The notes: generated by a model not told the origin, from the letters alone. A DNA stretch of 64,000 bases from Paracoccus wurundjeri (GCF_030678915.1 NZ_JAUUTZ010000025.1:1-64000), one strand, 5' to 3'. Shown: positions 25,812-35,242, numbered from the stretch's first letter. Numbers and translations: made by a program.

Positions 25812-27800
25812 TCAAAGTTCGATCCCGTCATCGGGGTTCATGGCGACTTGCCGCGCGACCGCGCGCATACGCTGGCGCATGGCGCGGGCCTTGGCCGCGT
25901 CAACGTCCGGCTCGTCGTCCAGAAACTCGAACTCCTGTTCGGGGGATGGCGGCGGGGCGACGATTTCCTCATGCTCGGGCAATTCCGGCTCGCGGCGGAT
26001 GCCTGCATTGGCCGGATCGCCCTCGGCCCCGTCTGCGGCGCTCGTCGCGGAACGGCTTTCCGCCGCGACCACGCGACCGGACCAGTCATCGGATGATGGG
26101 CTGGGCGCCAGCGGAGCGGCGACCAGATCGGGCGGGGTCAGGATGCGCTCCTGCAACCGTGCGTCCTCGTAGTAGCGGGCCTTGGTGGCGCGGATCGGGG
26201 GCGTTCCCGCGACCATGACGATTTCGTCGGTCGGCGGAAGCTGCATGATCTCGCCGGGCGTGAGCAGCGGCCGGGCCGTCTCCTGCCGCGAAACCATGAG
26301 GTGTCCCAGCCACGGCGCAAGACGATGGCCGGCATAGTTGGTGGAATCGCGCAGTTCGGTCGCGGTGCCGAGTGCGTCGCTCACTCGCTTGGCGGTGCGC
26401 TCGTCGTTCGTGGCAAAGCTCACGCGGACATGGCAGTTGTCGAGGATCGCGTTGTTCGGCCCATAGGCGCGTTCGATCTGATTGAGGCTCTGCGCGATCA
26501 GAAAGCCTTTGAGGCCGTAGCCCGCCATGAAGGCCAGGGCAGACTCGAAAAAATCGAGGCGGCCGAGCGCCGGAAACTCGTCGAGCATCAACAGCAGCCG
26601 ATGGCGCTTGCCGGAGCCGGTCAGTTCCTCGGTCAACCGCCTGCCGATCTGGTTGATGATCAGGCGGATAAGGGGCTTGGTGCGGTTTATGTCGGACGGC
26701 GGCACGACCAGATAGAGCGTGACGGGCTGGCGGCTGCCGACCAGATCGGCAATGCGCCAGTCGCATCGTGCCGTCACCCGCGCCACCACGGGATCGCGGT
26801 AAAGGCCGAGAAAGGACATGGCTGTGCTCAACACGCCCGACCGTTCGTTCTCGGATTTGTTCAACAGCTCGCGGGCCGATGACGCGATCACGGGATGAAC
26901 GCCCGCTTCGCCGAGATGCGGCGTGTCCATCATCGCGCGCAAGGTCGCCTCGACCGGGCGGCGGGGATCGGACAGGAAGTTGGCGACGCCCGCCAAGGTC
27001 TTGTCCTTCTCCGCATAGAGAACATGGAGGATCGCGCCGACAAGCAGACTGTGGCTGGTCTTCTCCCAATGGTTTCGCTTGTCGAGACTGCCTTCTGGGT
27101 CCACCAGAATATCCGCGATATTCTGCGCGTCTCTGACCTCCCATTCCCCTTGCCGGACCTCCAGCAACGGGTTGTAGGCCGACGATCTGGCGTTCGTGGG
27201 ATCGAACAGCAGCACACGGCCATGCTTCGCGCGAAAGCCAGCCGTCAGCGTCCAGTTCTCGCCTTTTATGTCGTGAACAATGCAGCTTCCCGGCCATGTC
27301 AACAGCGTCGGCACAACAAGGCCGACACCCTTGCCGCTGCGCGTCGGGGCGAAGCATAGGACATGCTCGGGACCGTCATGCCGGAGATAGTCGCGCTCGT
27401 ATCGGCCGAGCACCACCCCATCCGGCCCGAGCAATCCGGCCGCGCGGATTTCTCGATCTTCTGCCCATCGCGCGGAGCCGTATGTGGCGACGTTGCGTGC
27501 CTCCCGTGCCCGGATGATTGACATGAGGATGGCGGCGCCGATGGCAATGAAACCGCCGGACGCGGCAATGATCGCACCTTCGACGAAGATTGCGGGCGCA
27601 TAGGCGTCGAATGAAAACCACCACCAGAAGAAGGCCGGCGGGTAATAGACCGGCAGGTCCGCCAGTTCGAACCATGGTGCTCCAAGCTGGGGCTGAAAGC
27701 CGAGGCGGAACGCTACCCATTGCGTCGCCGCCCACGTCATCACCAGAACGATGGTGAAGACAACAGCCATTTGACCCCAAAGAATTCGGCCTCCGCGCAT
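25812..27800 (-). CDS. traG: TraG, VirD4-like type IV coupling protein
   Basis: A 662-aa coupling ATPase that hands the relaxase-DNA complex to the T4SS. There are three N-terminal membrane segments (about 8-30, 50-66, 70-95). Walker A is FAPTRSGKGVGLVVPTLL (about 150-167), Walker B is LLMLDEFPALGRLDFFESA, and the conserved FIAQSLNQIERAYG follows. The ATG (27798-27800) is preceded by AGGAG, which lies in one arm of a hairpin at 27802-27832. Confidence 0.95.
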   Translation of the reverse strand: MRGGRILWGQMAVVFTIVLVMTWAATQWVAFRLGFQPQLGAPWFELADLPVYYPPAFFWWWFSFDAYAPAIFVEGAIIAASGGFIAIGAAILMSIIRAREARNVATYGSARWAEDREIRAAGLLGPDGVVLGRYERDYLRHDGPEHVLCFAPTRSGKGVGLVVPTLLTWPGSCIVHDIKGENWTLTAGFRAKHGRVLLFDPTNARSSAYNPLLEVRQGEWEVRDAQNIADILVDPEGSLDKRNHWEKTSHSLLVGAILHVLYAEKDKTLAGVANFLSDPRRPVEATLRAMMDTPHLGEAGVHPVIASSARELLNKSENERSGVLSTAMSFLGLYRDPVVARVTARCDWRIADLVGSRQPVTLYLVVPPSDINRTKPLIRLIINQIGRRLTEELTGSGKRHRLLLMLDEFPALGRLDFFESALAFMAGYGLKGFLIAQSLNQIERAYGPNNAILDNCHVRVSFATNDERTAKRVSDALGTATELRDSTNYAGHRLAPWLGHLMVSRQETARPLLTPGEIMQLPPTDEIVMVAGTPPIRATKARYYEDARLQERILTPPDLVAAPLAPSPSSDDWSGRVVAAESRSATSAADGAEGDPANAGIRREPELPEHEEIVAPPPSPEQEFEFLDDEPDVDAAKARAMRQRMRAVARQVAMNPDDGIEL

Positions 27801-27801
27801 A

Positions 27802-27832
27802 CGGCTCCTGCCTGCGATAAGGGACGGAGCCG
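27802..27832 (-). promoter_or_regulatory. Hairpin covering the traG ribosome-binding site
   Basis: CGGCTCC at 27802-27808 pairs with GGAGCCG at 27826-27832. On the minus strand the arm nearest the gene contains the AGGAG that precedes the traG ATG by four bases. A folded leader could limit traG translation. Confidence 0.4.
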
Positions 27833-27895
27833 ATCAGAGAATATGCAAATCCACGACAGGCAACAGGAAAACAGATATGGGAGGACTGGCGGATA

Positions 27896-28939
27896 TTATC
27901 GGCGGAAAATAGGACGGGTTGCATCTGCGCTAACGGCAACATGATTACCGCCGCGCAGCCGGTAGGCGAACCTTGGTTGGTGGTCCATTTTCGCGGCAAG
28001 ACTGAGAAGATTCTTGAGTGCCACATTGCGGTTAGACGGCACCCAAACAGCGGTGAAGACAACCGGCTCAGATTCATCGGCGAAGGGTAAGAACACGATG
28101 CCGGTCGTCGGCAGAAACGACGTTGCAGCACCGGCGATGGTGACACCGAAACCTTGCCCAACCAATGATAGCAGAGTGCTCCGTCCCACGTCGAAGCGCC
28201 GAATTGACGGCGCGGGCCAGCAACCCGCAAGGCGCAGCACAATATGGTCGTGAACCTGGGGGCCGGTCCCGCCATAGCCTGCAAGGAATGTTTCGCCCGT
28301 CAGATCAGCCCAGATCACGTCCCTCTGTTTAGCGAGATGATGCCCCTCAGGTAGCACAGCCATCAGCGGCTCGGTCCAGATCGGGCGTGTATGACAGTCG
28401 AGAAGCTCGGGAACACCTGCCACGAATGCCAAATCCAATTGACCAGCGCGAAGCTTCATAACCGCTTCACGAGCCGTGCTCTCGATGATCTCAAGATCAA
28501 TGCACGGATAGTCTTTGCGGTATTGCCAAATCAGTCTGGCGAGAAAGCTTCGCGGTATCAAAGCGTGAATGGCCATGCGCAAGCGGCCGCATTCTCCCAA
28601 TGCTGCCATACCCGCAGTCTTCACAGCATGGTCTAGTTGATCGACGCCTATAGAGACTCGCTCCACAAACAAGCGTCCGGCCTCTGTGAGCCGAACACCT
28701 CGCGTGTTGCGCTCGAACAGGAGCACGCCAAGATCTTCCTCTAATGTCCTGATCCGCGCACTAACGCTAGATTGGGTTGTGCCGAGCGCTTGGGCGGCAC
28801 GATAAAAGCTCAGATGTTCAGCGACTGCGAGCGTCTGGATCAACGACGCCAAGGGGATGCGCGTGCCAAGCAAGGTCCCGCAAATCTGCCTGGGAGACAC
28901 GCTGGCTGATTTTCCTCGGGACCTCGACCTCCGCCGCAT
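27896..28939 (-). CDS. LysR-family transcriptional regulator
   Basis: A 347-aa LysR-type protein. The HTH region is at about 33-85 (LSFYRAAQALGTTQSSVSAR, then LEEDLGVLLFERNTRGVRLT), followed by a substrate-binding domain. The first 30 residues are Arg/Ser-rich and unlike the family, so the true start may be later (near IPLASLIQTL). LysR genes next to traG are common in Trb-type ICEs and may control transfer. Alternatively it belongs with the methyltransferase gene 12 bases upstream. Confidence 0.9.
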   Translation of the reverse strand: MRRRSRSRGKSASVSPRQICGTLLGTRIPLASLIQTLAVAEHLSFYRAAQALGTTQSSVSARIRTLEEDLGVLLFERNTRGVRLTEAGRLFVERVSIGVDQLDHAVKTAGMAALGECGRLRMAIHALIPRSFLARLIWQYRKDYPCIDLEIIESTAREAVMKLRAGQLDLAFVAGVPELLDCHTRPIWTEPLMAVLPEGHHLAKQRDVIWADLTGETFLAGYGGTGPQVHDHIVLRLAGCWPAPSIRRFDVGRSTLLSLVGQGFGVTIAGAATSFLPTTGIVFLPFADESEPVVFTAVWVPSNRNVALKNLLSLAAKMDHQPRFAYRLRGGNHVAVSADATRPIFRR

Positions 28940-28951
28940 GTGCCACCACGA

Positions 28952-29641
28952 CTACAGCTTTCTGACGAGCGTCAGTCCGTCCCTCCATGGCATAAGGACC
29001 ATCTCCACAGAGGCCTGAGCATGGATCATTTCGTTCAGGGCACGGACCGCATCGGTAGCAGGGCCTACGTAGTCTGGGTCGGTAGCGAGGGGGCCGGTCA
29101 CCACTCGACCGTGGATGAGCGTATCATCTACGACTATCACTCCCCCCGAGCGCACAAGCCGCAGCGCTTTCTCATAGTAAGCGGGATATCCTGGCTTATC
29201 GGCATCGATCACAATAAGATCGAATGAGCCCTCACCCCGAAGCCGGATGAGATCGTCCAAGCTTTTTGCAGCGTCCCCAATGATAGCTTCGATACGGTCG
29301 GCAACATTCGCCTGTTGCCAGAACGTACGTGCCAAACCGACGTACTCTTCCGATATATCCAGTGTGATCAGCTTGCCTCCCTCTGGCAAGGAAAGCGCCA
29401 TCGCAAGCGCGCTGTAGCCTGTAAAAGTCCCTATCTCCAGAACCCGTCGAGCTGAGAGCAGGCCGATCAACATCTGGAGGAACGCAGCCTGCTCAGGGGC
29501 GACTTGCATCATGGCCATTTGCCCACGAGTCTGAGCCTCGTTGCGGCAAGCAGCAAGCGCCGGATGGTCGCGATATGCGACTCGGTCGATATACTTCTCG
29601 ATGTCGTCGGTCATAGGGATGTTGATACGTATCATCGGCAT
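28952..29641 (-). CDS. SAM-dependent O-methyltransferase (caffeoyl-CoA OMT-like)
   Basis: A 229-aa class I methyltransferase. The SAM motif is RVLEIGTFTGYSALAMALSL (about 66-85), LITLDISEEYVGLAR follows, the metal-binding acidic motif is LIVIDADKPGYPAYYE, and then VIVVDDTLIHGRV. These features mark the divalent-cation-dependent catechol/caffeoyl-CoA O-methyltransferase family. The substrate is unknown. The gene is divergent from a TetR regulator and looks like accessory cargo. Confidence 0.9.
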   Translation of the reverse strand: MPMIRINIPMTDDIEKYIDRVAYRDHPALAACRNEAQTRGQMAMMQVAPEQAAFLQMLIGLLSARRVLEIGTFTGYSALAMALSLPEGGKLITLDISEEYVGLARTFWQQANVADRIEAIIGDAAKSLDDLIRLRGEGSFDLIVIDADKPGYPAYYEKALRLVRSGGVIVVDDTLIHGRVVTGPLATDPDYVGPATDAVRALNEMIHAQASVEMVLMPWRDGLTLVRKL

Positions 29642-29723
29642 ATTCCAAGTTTCATGCTATCAGGTGGCCGGAGCGCCGGTACGGAGCGGCAGCGCTTGTT
29701 GACGCACGTGCCTCCAGTCCGAG

Positions 29724-30371
29724 GTGTATTTATTGAACAGAGATTCAGAAAATGCAAGAGGCGTACGAGGACGCCCACGCAAAGCCAGTGATGAAGAGCT
29801 GCTTAAGGCAGCCTACCGGGCGTTGGGCGAGGTCGGCCCCCAACAGTTGACGCTTGGACACGCCGCCCGTCAGGCCAAGGTGTCTCCAGCGACGCTGGTG
29901 AATCGCTTCGGCAGCCGGGAAACCTTGTTGTTCAAGGTATCGGAGATGGTCACTGTCGAGACAGAAGAACGAAGCAGCCGGGGGTTTTCCTCACAAGCTG
30001 CACTTGATGATCTATTCGAACTCGTAGGGCAGGTCAGCGATGTAGCGACATCGGCATCCACACTCGCCAATTATGTATCATTCCTGCAGATGGAGCTGGC
30101 GTCCCCTGCTATGCGTGTGTGTGTTGAGCGAAGGCTGATTGCGCTGGGATCGGGACTTAAAGCGAGACTCGAAGCGGCTATACAGAACGATGAAATGATC
30201 GACACCGATATCGACAAGCTTGCTGAGCTGATTTTGGCGGTCATTACCGGCACCCAAATTGGGTGGCTACTGAAAGCAGACGAATCCCTGCCGGAACAGG
30301 TCGCAGAGAACATCCGCAGGCTATTGCAACCGTACCGAAGGCCGCCCGCATCGGGTAAACTGAAAGTTTAG
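29724..30371 (+). CDS. TetR-family transcriptional regulator
   Basis: A 215-aa protein with an N-terminal TetR DNA-binding domain (KASDEELLKAAYRALGEVGP, then LTLGHAARQAKVSPATLVNR, about 19-65) and a ligand-binding helical C terminus. The start appears to be GTG at 29724. It is transcribed away from the O-methyltransferase gene with an 82-bp shared promoter region, so it is the likely repressor of that gene. Confidence 0.85.
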   Translation: MYLLNRDSENARGVRGRPRKASDEELLKAAYRALGEVGPQQLTLGHAARQAKVSPATLVNRFGSRETLLFKVSEMVTVETEERSSRGFSSQAALDDLFELVGQVSDVATSASTLANYVSFLQMELASPAMRVCVERRLIALGSGLKARLEAAIQNDEMIDTDIDKLAELILAVITGTQIGWLLKADESLPEQVAENIRRLLQPYRRPPASGKLKV

Positions 30372-30589
30372 GGTTGAAACCCTGGGGCTTGAGCTGGTCG
30401 CCGGCGCGTTCGATGTCGCCACGGATAAGGTGATTCGTGTTAGCTGCCTTCGCTTATCCTGCCCCCCATGATCGGGGCAGGACAGCGGCTGGGATCAACC
30501 TTCCGCGAAAGCTTACGGACAGGTGTATTCGCCCGTATGAACCCAAAATGTCACGGGGCGATCAAACTAGAGATGGCAACAGTAGGAAA

Positions 30590-31162
30590 ATGAACAAAAA
30601 GGCCGCAAAGCATAGCGAATGCAAAATTCAAAATTTTTTGAAGGCTCTGCCCATCTCTGACGGAGCGGTAGCGGTCAGGGTGATGTCACATGCCGATGCA
30701 GAAGCATACGCTTCTGGAACTGATGATGCGCTGGTCAGGCGCTTTGCTCACTTGCCCTTGGAAAAGTACACGCCACAGGTTGTGCATGATCTCATCAAAG
30801 GTGCGATAGCAGACGGATTGCGCGATGGGACCCTCGCGGTTCTGACGATCTCGGATGCAAGTTCGGATTCGTTTCTCGGAAGTCTGGTGTTCTTTGATGT
30901 TACATCTGACGATGCGGAGATCGGCTATTGGGTTGCTCCCGAGCATCGGGGTCGAAGAGTTTCGGGCCGAGCACTTATGCTCGCTATGGAAATTGGCCGC
31001 AAACTGGGGCTGAAAAAGCTTCGTGCTCGCACGGTTCAGAACAACCCTGCCTCCGGCAAGGTTCTTTTAGACGTGGGATTTGAACAAATAGGAAATCCGC
31101 TGCCGCAGGTTGCTCCGTCTGGCAAAACTGAAATGAGCGTGAATTATCTGGTTGAGTTATGA
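30590..31162 (+). CDS. GNAT-family N-acetyltransferase
   Basis: A 190-aa GNAT protein of the RimJ/RimL type. The acetyl-CoA site is IGYWVAPEHRGRRVSGRALM (about 123-142), followed by LRARTVQNNPASGKVLLDVGF. I chose the ATG at 30590 because it has AGTAGGA just upstream and the earlier 51 codons are unlike the family. The target may be an amino acid, peptide or antibiotic. The gene converges on the relaxase gene with nine bases between. Confidence 0.87.
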   Translation: MNKKAAKHSECKIQNFLKALPISDGAVAVRVMSHADAEAYASGTDDALVRRFAHLPLEKYTPQVVHDLIKGAIADGLRDGTLAVLTISDASSDSFLGSLVFFDVTSDDAEIGYWVAPEHRGRRVSGRALMLAMEIGRKLGLKKLRARTVQNNPASGKVLLDVGFEQIGNPLPQVAPSGKTEMSVNYLVEL

Positions 31163-31171
31163 CCGAGGCAT

Positions 31172-33223
31172 TTAGATACTTAGCTCGTTCTGTCGGCCTA
31201 TTTTCCATGACGCTGACCCGCCCTGCACAATGCCCGTCACCTCGCGGCCGAGTTGGCGGTCAATAACGGGCCGCCAAGGGACAAGGGTGAACTCGTGGCT
31301 CTTTTCCACGATAGCGAACTTGCCGCTCGTTAACTGGGCAGTCCCGGTGAACCTGCCGCTAACGCTCTCGCCGTCCGTGGCGGCGCGGAACGGCAGACCC
31401 TTGCCCTCGGCCATCTCCGCGCCGATGCGGGCAATTTCCCGCTCGCGCAGCGTGACGAGAAGACTGCGCCGATAGAAGATTCGACCATCCCGGCTGCGCG
31501 TGGCGTCGCGCTGTTCGATATGATGCTCGCGGCGCTGGTCTATCGCCTCGCGGACCTGCTGGCCGAAACCGGCCAGGGCAAGATCCGATGCGTCGGCAGA
31601 TAGTAGGCGCCGATCAAGCCAGGTCGCACCATCCGCGCCGATCTGCTTTTCAAGGTCGAAGACCGACAGGACGCGAACGCTGGCCTGCCGGTTGCGCCCG
31701 GCATCATAAGCGGCGGCGCGGCTCTCGAAGTCGTCGGGGATGCGCCAATGGTCGGCGTCGATCCGCTCAACGATCCCGGCGCGGCGCAACGCCTCCAGCC
31801 GGCGGACATGGGCATCGACATATTCCTCGTATTCGCCGCCCGGACCGCGCCCCTCGAACTTCGCCTGCTCCAGATGGCGGCTCGGCCGATAGACGCCATC
31901 CTCGGCGATGGCGGCAATGCTTCGGTCGGATGGCCGCTGCCCTGTGTCGGCCGGGCCTATCTCGACAATGCTGCCGATCCGCGCATCCTCGACGCGGGCC
32001 GGGTCGATACCGGCGACATGGTGCGTCTGCCCGTCGATCCCGTCCACCACAAGCGTCAGGTTCTCGCCCAACTCGTCGGACAGATACTTATCGACGACGC
32101 GCCCGACGATGGGTGTCTCGGGCGGCCCGTCATGGATTTGGAAGGTGAGCGGGTCGCGCTCCATGCCATCGGCTTTCAACACCTTGTGCATGTCGCGGAT
32201 GATGTCCCCGCGCTCGCCCATCTCGCGCATGGTCGGCTCCATGTGCTCACTTAGCTCCCACACGCCCGGCGCATGTTCGATCGCCAGCCCCATCCTCTCC
32301 AGTTTGGCGAGGCGGCGCAGGCGCAGCGCCCGATTGAACTGGCGGCGCGGTTCGTCCGGCTCGTGGCGAAGGTCGAGGAACCTGTCGTCGGCTTCCTCCG
32401 TCATCGCCCGGTCGATGCGCGTGAAACGGTCCTGGTCAATTTCGGCCGACAGCTTGCGGGCCTGTTCAATCTCGCTGGCGGGGCCAAGCTCCAGCGTGGT
32501 CAATTCGCTGGCGCGCTCGCGGATGCCGTTGGCGAGATAGTCGCCATTGATGACAAGGTTCTCGCCAAGATCGTCCCTGCCCCGGACGATGACATGGACG
32601 TGAGGATGGCCGGTGTTGTGATGGTTGACCGCAACCCAATCCAGCTTCGTGCCAAGATCGGCCTCGATCTGGCTCATCAGGTCGCGCGTATGCGCTGTCA
32701 GGTCCGACAAGTCGGCGCCGTCCTCCGGCGAGATGATGAACCGGAACTGGTGGCGATCCTCCTTGCCGCGCTCGACGAAGGCATCGCCATCGGCGCGATC
32801 CTCACTCGCCGAATAAAGCCGGCCGCGCTCGCCATCGCGGGATGTCCCGTCGCGCTGGATGTAGCGAAGATGGGCCGCCGATCTGCCGTTCCGGCCCGCG
32901 TCCTTGACGTAGCGGGTCTTGACGACGACGCGGCGCATCCCCGGCGCGCTGTGCCGCCAGCCGCCCGACAAGGTGCGGGCGCGAACGAAGGTCGCGCCGC
33001 GACCACGCCGGACGCCCGGCCCCTTGGCCGAACGGGAAACCTTACCGCCCTTCGCAGCCGTGCGGGTTTCGAGACGCGGCGAGTATTTGGGATGGGCGAT
33101 GCTGTGCTGCCGGGCGAGCTTCTTCGCCTGGGTCAGAAAACTCCTGGTCCTGCCCGCCTTCGGCGTGTCGGCGCGGATGCGGCCGGGCTTCGGGCGGAAG
33201 CGGTTTTCGTCGTCGGCGCTCAT
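31172..33223 (-). CDS. VirD2-like relaxase (DUF3363 family)
   Basis: A 683-aa relaxase. The N-terminal nuclease part includes RYVKDAGRNGRSAAHLRYIQ (about 100-119) and the His-hydrophobe-His metal site GHPHVHVIVRG (about 203-213). The rest is the DUF3363 region typical of VirD2-like relaxases of Trb-type ICEs (VGRVVDKYLSDELGENLTLV). It nicks oriT and pilots the strand through TraG. I chose the ATG at 33221-33223 (MSADDENRFRPKPGRIR), which matches where the family begins. Confidence 0.93.
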   Translation of the reverse strand: MSADDENRFRPKPGRIRADTPKAGRTRSFLTQAKKLARQHSIAHPKYSPRLETRTAAKGGKVSRSAKGPGVRRGRGATFVRARTLSGGWRHSAPGMRRVVVKTRYVKDAGRNGRSAAHLRYIQRDGTSRDGERGRLYSASEDRADGDAFVERGKEDRHQFRFIISPEDGADLSDLTAHTRDLMSQIEADLGTKLDWVAVNHHNTGHPHVHVIVRGRDDLGENLVINGDYLANGIRERASELTTLELGPASEIEQARKLSAEIDQDRFTRIDRAMTEEADDRFLDLRHEPDEPRRQFNRALRLRRLAKLERMGLAIEHAPGVWELSEHMEPTMREMGERGDIIRDMHKVLKADGMERDPLTFQIHDGPPETPIVGRVVDKYLSDELGENLTLVVDGIDGQTHHVAGIDPARVEDARIGSIVEIGPADTGQRPSDRSIAAIAEDGVYRPSRHLEQAKFEGRGPGGEYEEYVDAHVRRLEALRRAGIVERIDADHWRIPDDFESRAAAYDAGRNRQASVRVLSVFDLEKQIGADGATWLDRRLLSADASDLALAGFGQQVREAIDQRREHHIEQRDATRSRDGRIFYRRSLLVTLREREIARIGAEMAEGKGLPFRAATDGESVSGRFTGTAQLTSGKFAIVEKSHEFTLVPWRPVIDRQLGREVTGIVQGGSASWKIGRQNELSI

Positions 33224-33464
33224 GGGCGCGGCTCCAGCCAAAACTGCCAAAAACAGGCCAATATGGGCCTATGGTGCCGCTCGAAACCCGGCAAAGCCAA
33301 GGCTTTGCGCGAAATTGCGGCACGCGGAGTCCGAAAACAGGGTGCCACTCGCGGCTCCCCTATCCAGTGTGCAGACAACAATAATTTCCAGAACTGGCCC
33401 GACATGGTGCCATGTTCCTTTATCTTGCCCTCGTAAAATCCCGTCCTTTCCGCCCCTCCGGCCC
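33224..33464. promoter_or_regulatory. oriT: Candidate origin of transfer upstream of the relaxase
   Basis: A 241-bp non-coding gap between the relaxase and methyltransferase-like genes. It holds an inverted repeat, ACATGG-TG-CCATGT, at 33402-33415. Five bases later comes TATCTTGCCC at 33421-33430, one mismatch from the IncP/T-DNA-border nick core TATCCTG|CC. Inverted repeat plus nick core is the IncP oriT layout. A second palindrome, AAAGCC-AA-GGCTTT, lies near 33292-33305. Placement beside the relaxase fits; the nick is not proven. Confidence 0.45.
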
Positions 33465-34040
33465 TCATGATTCCGCTCCGTCCGCTGGCCGTTCCTGCAC
33501 ACCGCGAGGCGCAACATGCGCCGCCGGCTCGCCTGGCAATGCGAATTTGAGACGCCATGTGCGCCACGCATCGGTGACCGCGCCCGTACCGGGAAACAGG
33601 TCGTCGAGCGTGTCGTCGGGACGCGCGGCGACCATCTCGAAAGCCCAATGGCAAACCGCTTCGGGCTTCGCGCCAGTGAGGCCGCGGCGCAGCGTGATGC
33701 TCTCCTGAATCCAGTCCCGCATCACCAGCCGCTTGCTGACAACGGGCTTTCGCGCGGCCTTCACGATGACCGGTTCCCACGCGAAGGCGACGGGGATGTT
33801 GCGCTTGAACGCCGCGAAACCTTTCACCCAGGCCATCCACCGCGCGCCCGTCTGTTCGACCAGCGGGGCAAGCGTGGCGATGGAGCGCGGCGTCGCGGCG
33901 GCGTGCAATATCCAGCCGTCATAGTCGCGCTCCAGCCGCTCGATCAGGCGCACATGATCGACCTCGCCGGCATAGTCTGGATGGTCGCGGTAGAGGTGGG
34001 CGCAGCCGACATAGGGTGGGTCGGCATAGGCGATCTTCAT
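33465..34040 (-). CDS. Small DPPY-type DNA methyltransferase-like protein
   Basis: A 191-aa protein starting MKIAYADPPYVGCAHLY and ending with a VDLFPGTGAV-like region (DTLDDLFPGTGAVTDAW, about 149-165). DPPY plus a Pro-Gly-[ST]-Gly motif is the core of adenine/cytosine amino-methyltransferases, but the protein is much shorter than solitary enzymes and lacks a clear target domain. Similar genes are standard in these ICEs. It may methylate element DNA to evade host restriction. The ATG overlaps the transglycosylase stop. Confidence 0.8.
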   Translation of the reverse strand: MKIAYADPPYVGCAHLYRDHPDYAGEVDHVRLIERLERDYDGWILHAAATPRSIATLAPLVEQTGARWMAWVKGFAAFKRNIPVAFAWEPVIVKAARKPVVSKRLVMRDWIQESITLRRGLTGAKPEAVCHWAFEMVAARPDDTLDDLFPGTGAVTDAWRTWRLKFALPGEPAAHVAPRGVQERPADGAES

Positions 34041-34702
34041 CGGCGATCCGGCTCCGAAGCGGCGGCGAACAGGTCGCCCGATTGCGGGTTGGATGACGGC
34101 GCGACCGTCGATTGGCTGCCATCCGGGCGCTGGACGAACAGGGGTGCGCCGCGCCAGTCGGGGGGCGGCGCCGGTTGCCGGGATGGTCCATCCGATGGAG
34201 TCGCGCCGCCGAGAATCGGGGCGAGCGCGGCGACATAGGCGCGTGTCTCGGCGGGCAGCGGGCGGCCCGTCGCACGGTGTTCGTCATAGCGACCGGGGCC
34301 GGCGTTGTAGGCCGCGAGCATCGCGCCGACATTGCCGTAGCGGTCGAACATTTCGCGCAGGTAGGCCGTGCCTGCCATGATGTTGTCGCGCGGGTCGTAG
34401 GCATCACGGCCGAGGCCGTAGCGGACGCGCAGGCCCGCCCATGTGTCGGGCATCACCTGCATCAACCCCATCGCGCCAGCCGATGAAACCGCGCGCACAT
34501 CGCCCGCGCTCTCGGCGCGCAGCACGGCGACAATCCAATGCTCGGGGACGCCGAACCGCCGCGACGCCTCGGCGATGTGGGCCGCATAGGGATGGGCGGC
34601 GGCTGGGCGCTCGACCGGCGCGGCCTGCGCGACCGCCACGCCCGATCCCGTGCAGACAGAAAGCGCTCCGGCGAGCAACGGCACGGCAAAACGCCATGCC
34701 AC
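34037..34702 (-). CDS. Lytic transglycosylase (VirB1/TrbN-like)
   Basis: About 221 aa from a GTG at 34700-34702, which has GGAGA five bases upstream and gives a proper signal peptide (AWRFAVPLLAGALSVC, cleavage near VAVAQA). The SLT domain has the catalytic Glu in VLRAESAGD (about 73), then SSAGAMGLMQVMPDTW and AAYNAGPGRYD. It cuts peptidoglycan locally for the conjugation channel. A longer frame to 34879 would bury the signal peptide. Confidence 0.9.
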   Translation of the reverse strand: MAWRFAVPLLAGALSVCTGSGVAVAQAAPVERPAAAHPYAAHIAEASRRFGVPEHWIVAVLRAESAGDVRAVSSAGAMGLMQVMPDTWAGLRVRYGLGRDAYDPRDNIMAGTAYLREMFDRYGNVGAMLAAYNAGPGRYDEHRATGRPLPAETRAYVAALAPILGGATPSDGPSRQPAPPPDWRGAPLFVQRPDGSQSTVAPSSNPQSGDLFAAASEPDRR

Positions 34703-34882
34703 CCTATCTCCGCAATGGCTCCAGCCTGCCAGCGTCCTCGCTGCGGTCAAGGGTGCGCGCGAAGCGCCGGCCGGGGGCCGCCCCTGACCTTCGCTGTGGG
34801 CGCTGGCCGTCCTGCGCCCGAGCGGGACGAAGGGATGAGCCGGATTTCCCGCGAACAAAGGGATGACCAGAACGCGCACTGA

Positions 34883-35215
34883 TCAGCCCCGATCCTCGCG
34901 CGCCCGTGGCCGCTTCCACGCGAGCCGGAAGGTGCGTCCCTCGTCGTCGGCCTGGAACAGCGCCGGGCGAAACAGCGCAGGGAAAAGCGGGCTGTCGATC
35001 TCCAGCGCGATATAGTCGCCGGCGCGTTCGCCGACACGTTTCCACGCCCCGCCGATCTCGGGGCCGTCCTCGTCGTCGAGCTGGATGCGATAAGCGGGCG
35101 TGTTCTCGCCGTCGCCCGGCTCGATGGCGACAAGAACGATTGCCTCGTCGATGCCGAACAGCCGGACGCGGCCGGCATAGCCGTTGGCGGTGGATTCAAA
35201 GATATTGACGGGCAT
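34883..35215 (-). CDS. DUF736 family protein
   Basis: A 110-aa protein of the DUF736 family (NIFESTANGYAGRVRLFGID, then YRIQLDDEDGPEIGGAWKRV, then YIALEIDSPLFPALFRPALF). Members are small soluble proteins conserved near relaxase genes of alphaproteobacterial ICEs and plasmids. Function unknown. Confidence 0.9.
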   Translation of the reverse strand: MPVNIFESTANGYAGRVRLFGIDEAIVLVAIEPGDGENTPAYRIQLDDEDGPEIGGAWKRVGERAGDYIALEIDSPLFPALFRPALFQADDEGRTFRLAWKRPRAREDRG

Positions 35216-35242
35216 GGTCAGTCTCCTTGTGCTTGGGGGAAA

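Noticed and set aside
31748..33436. Several plus-strand frames opposite the relaxase
   Set aside because: Antisense shadows; the minus strand carries the His-x-His relaxase motif and known DUF3363 pattern.
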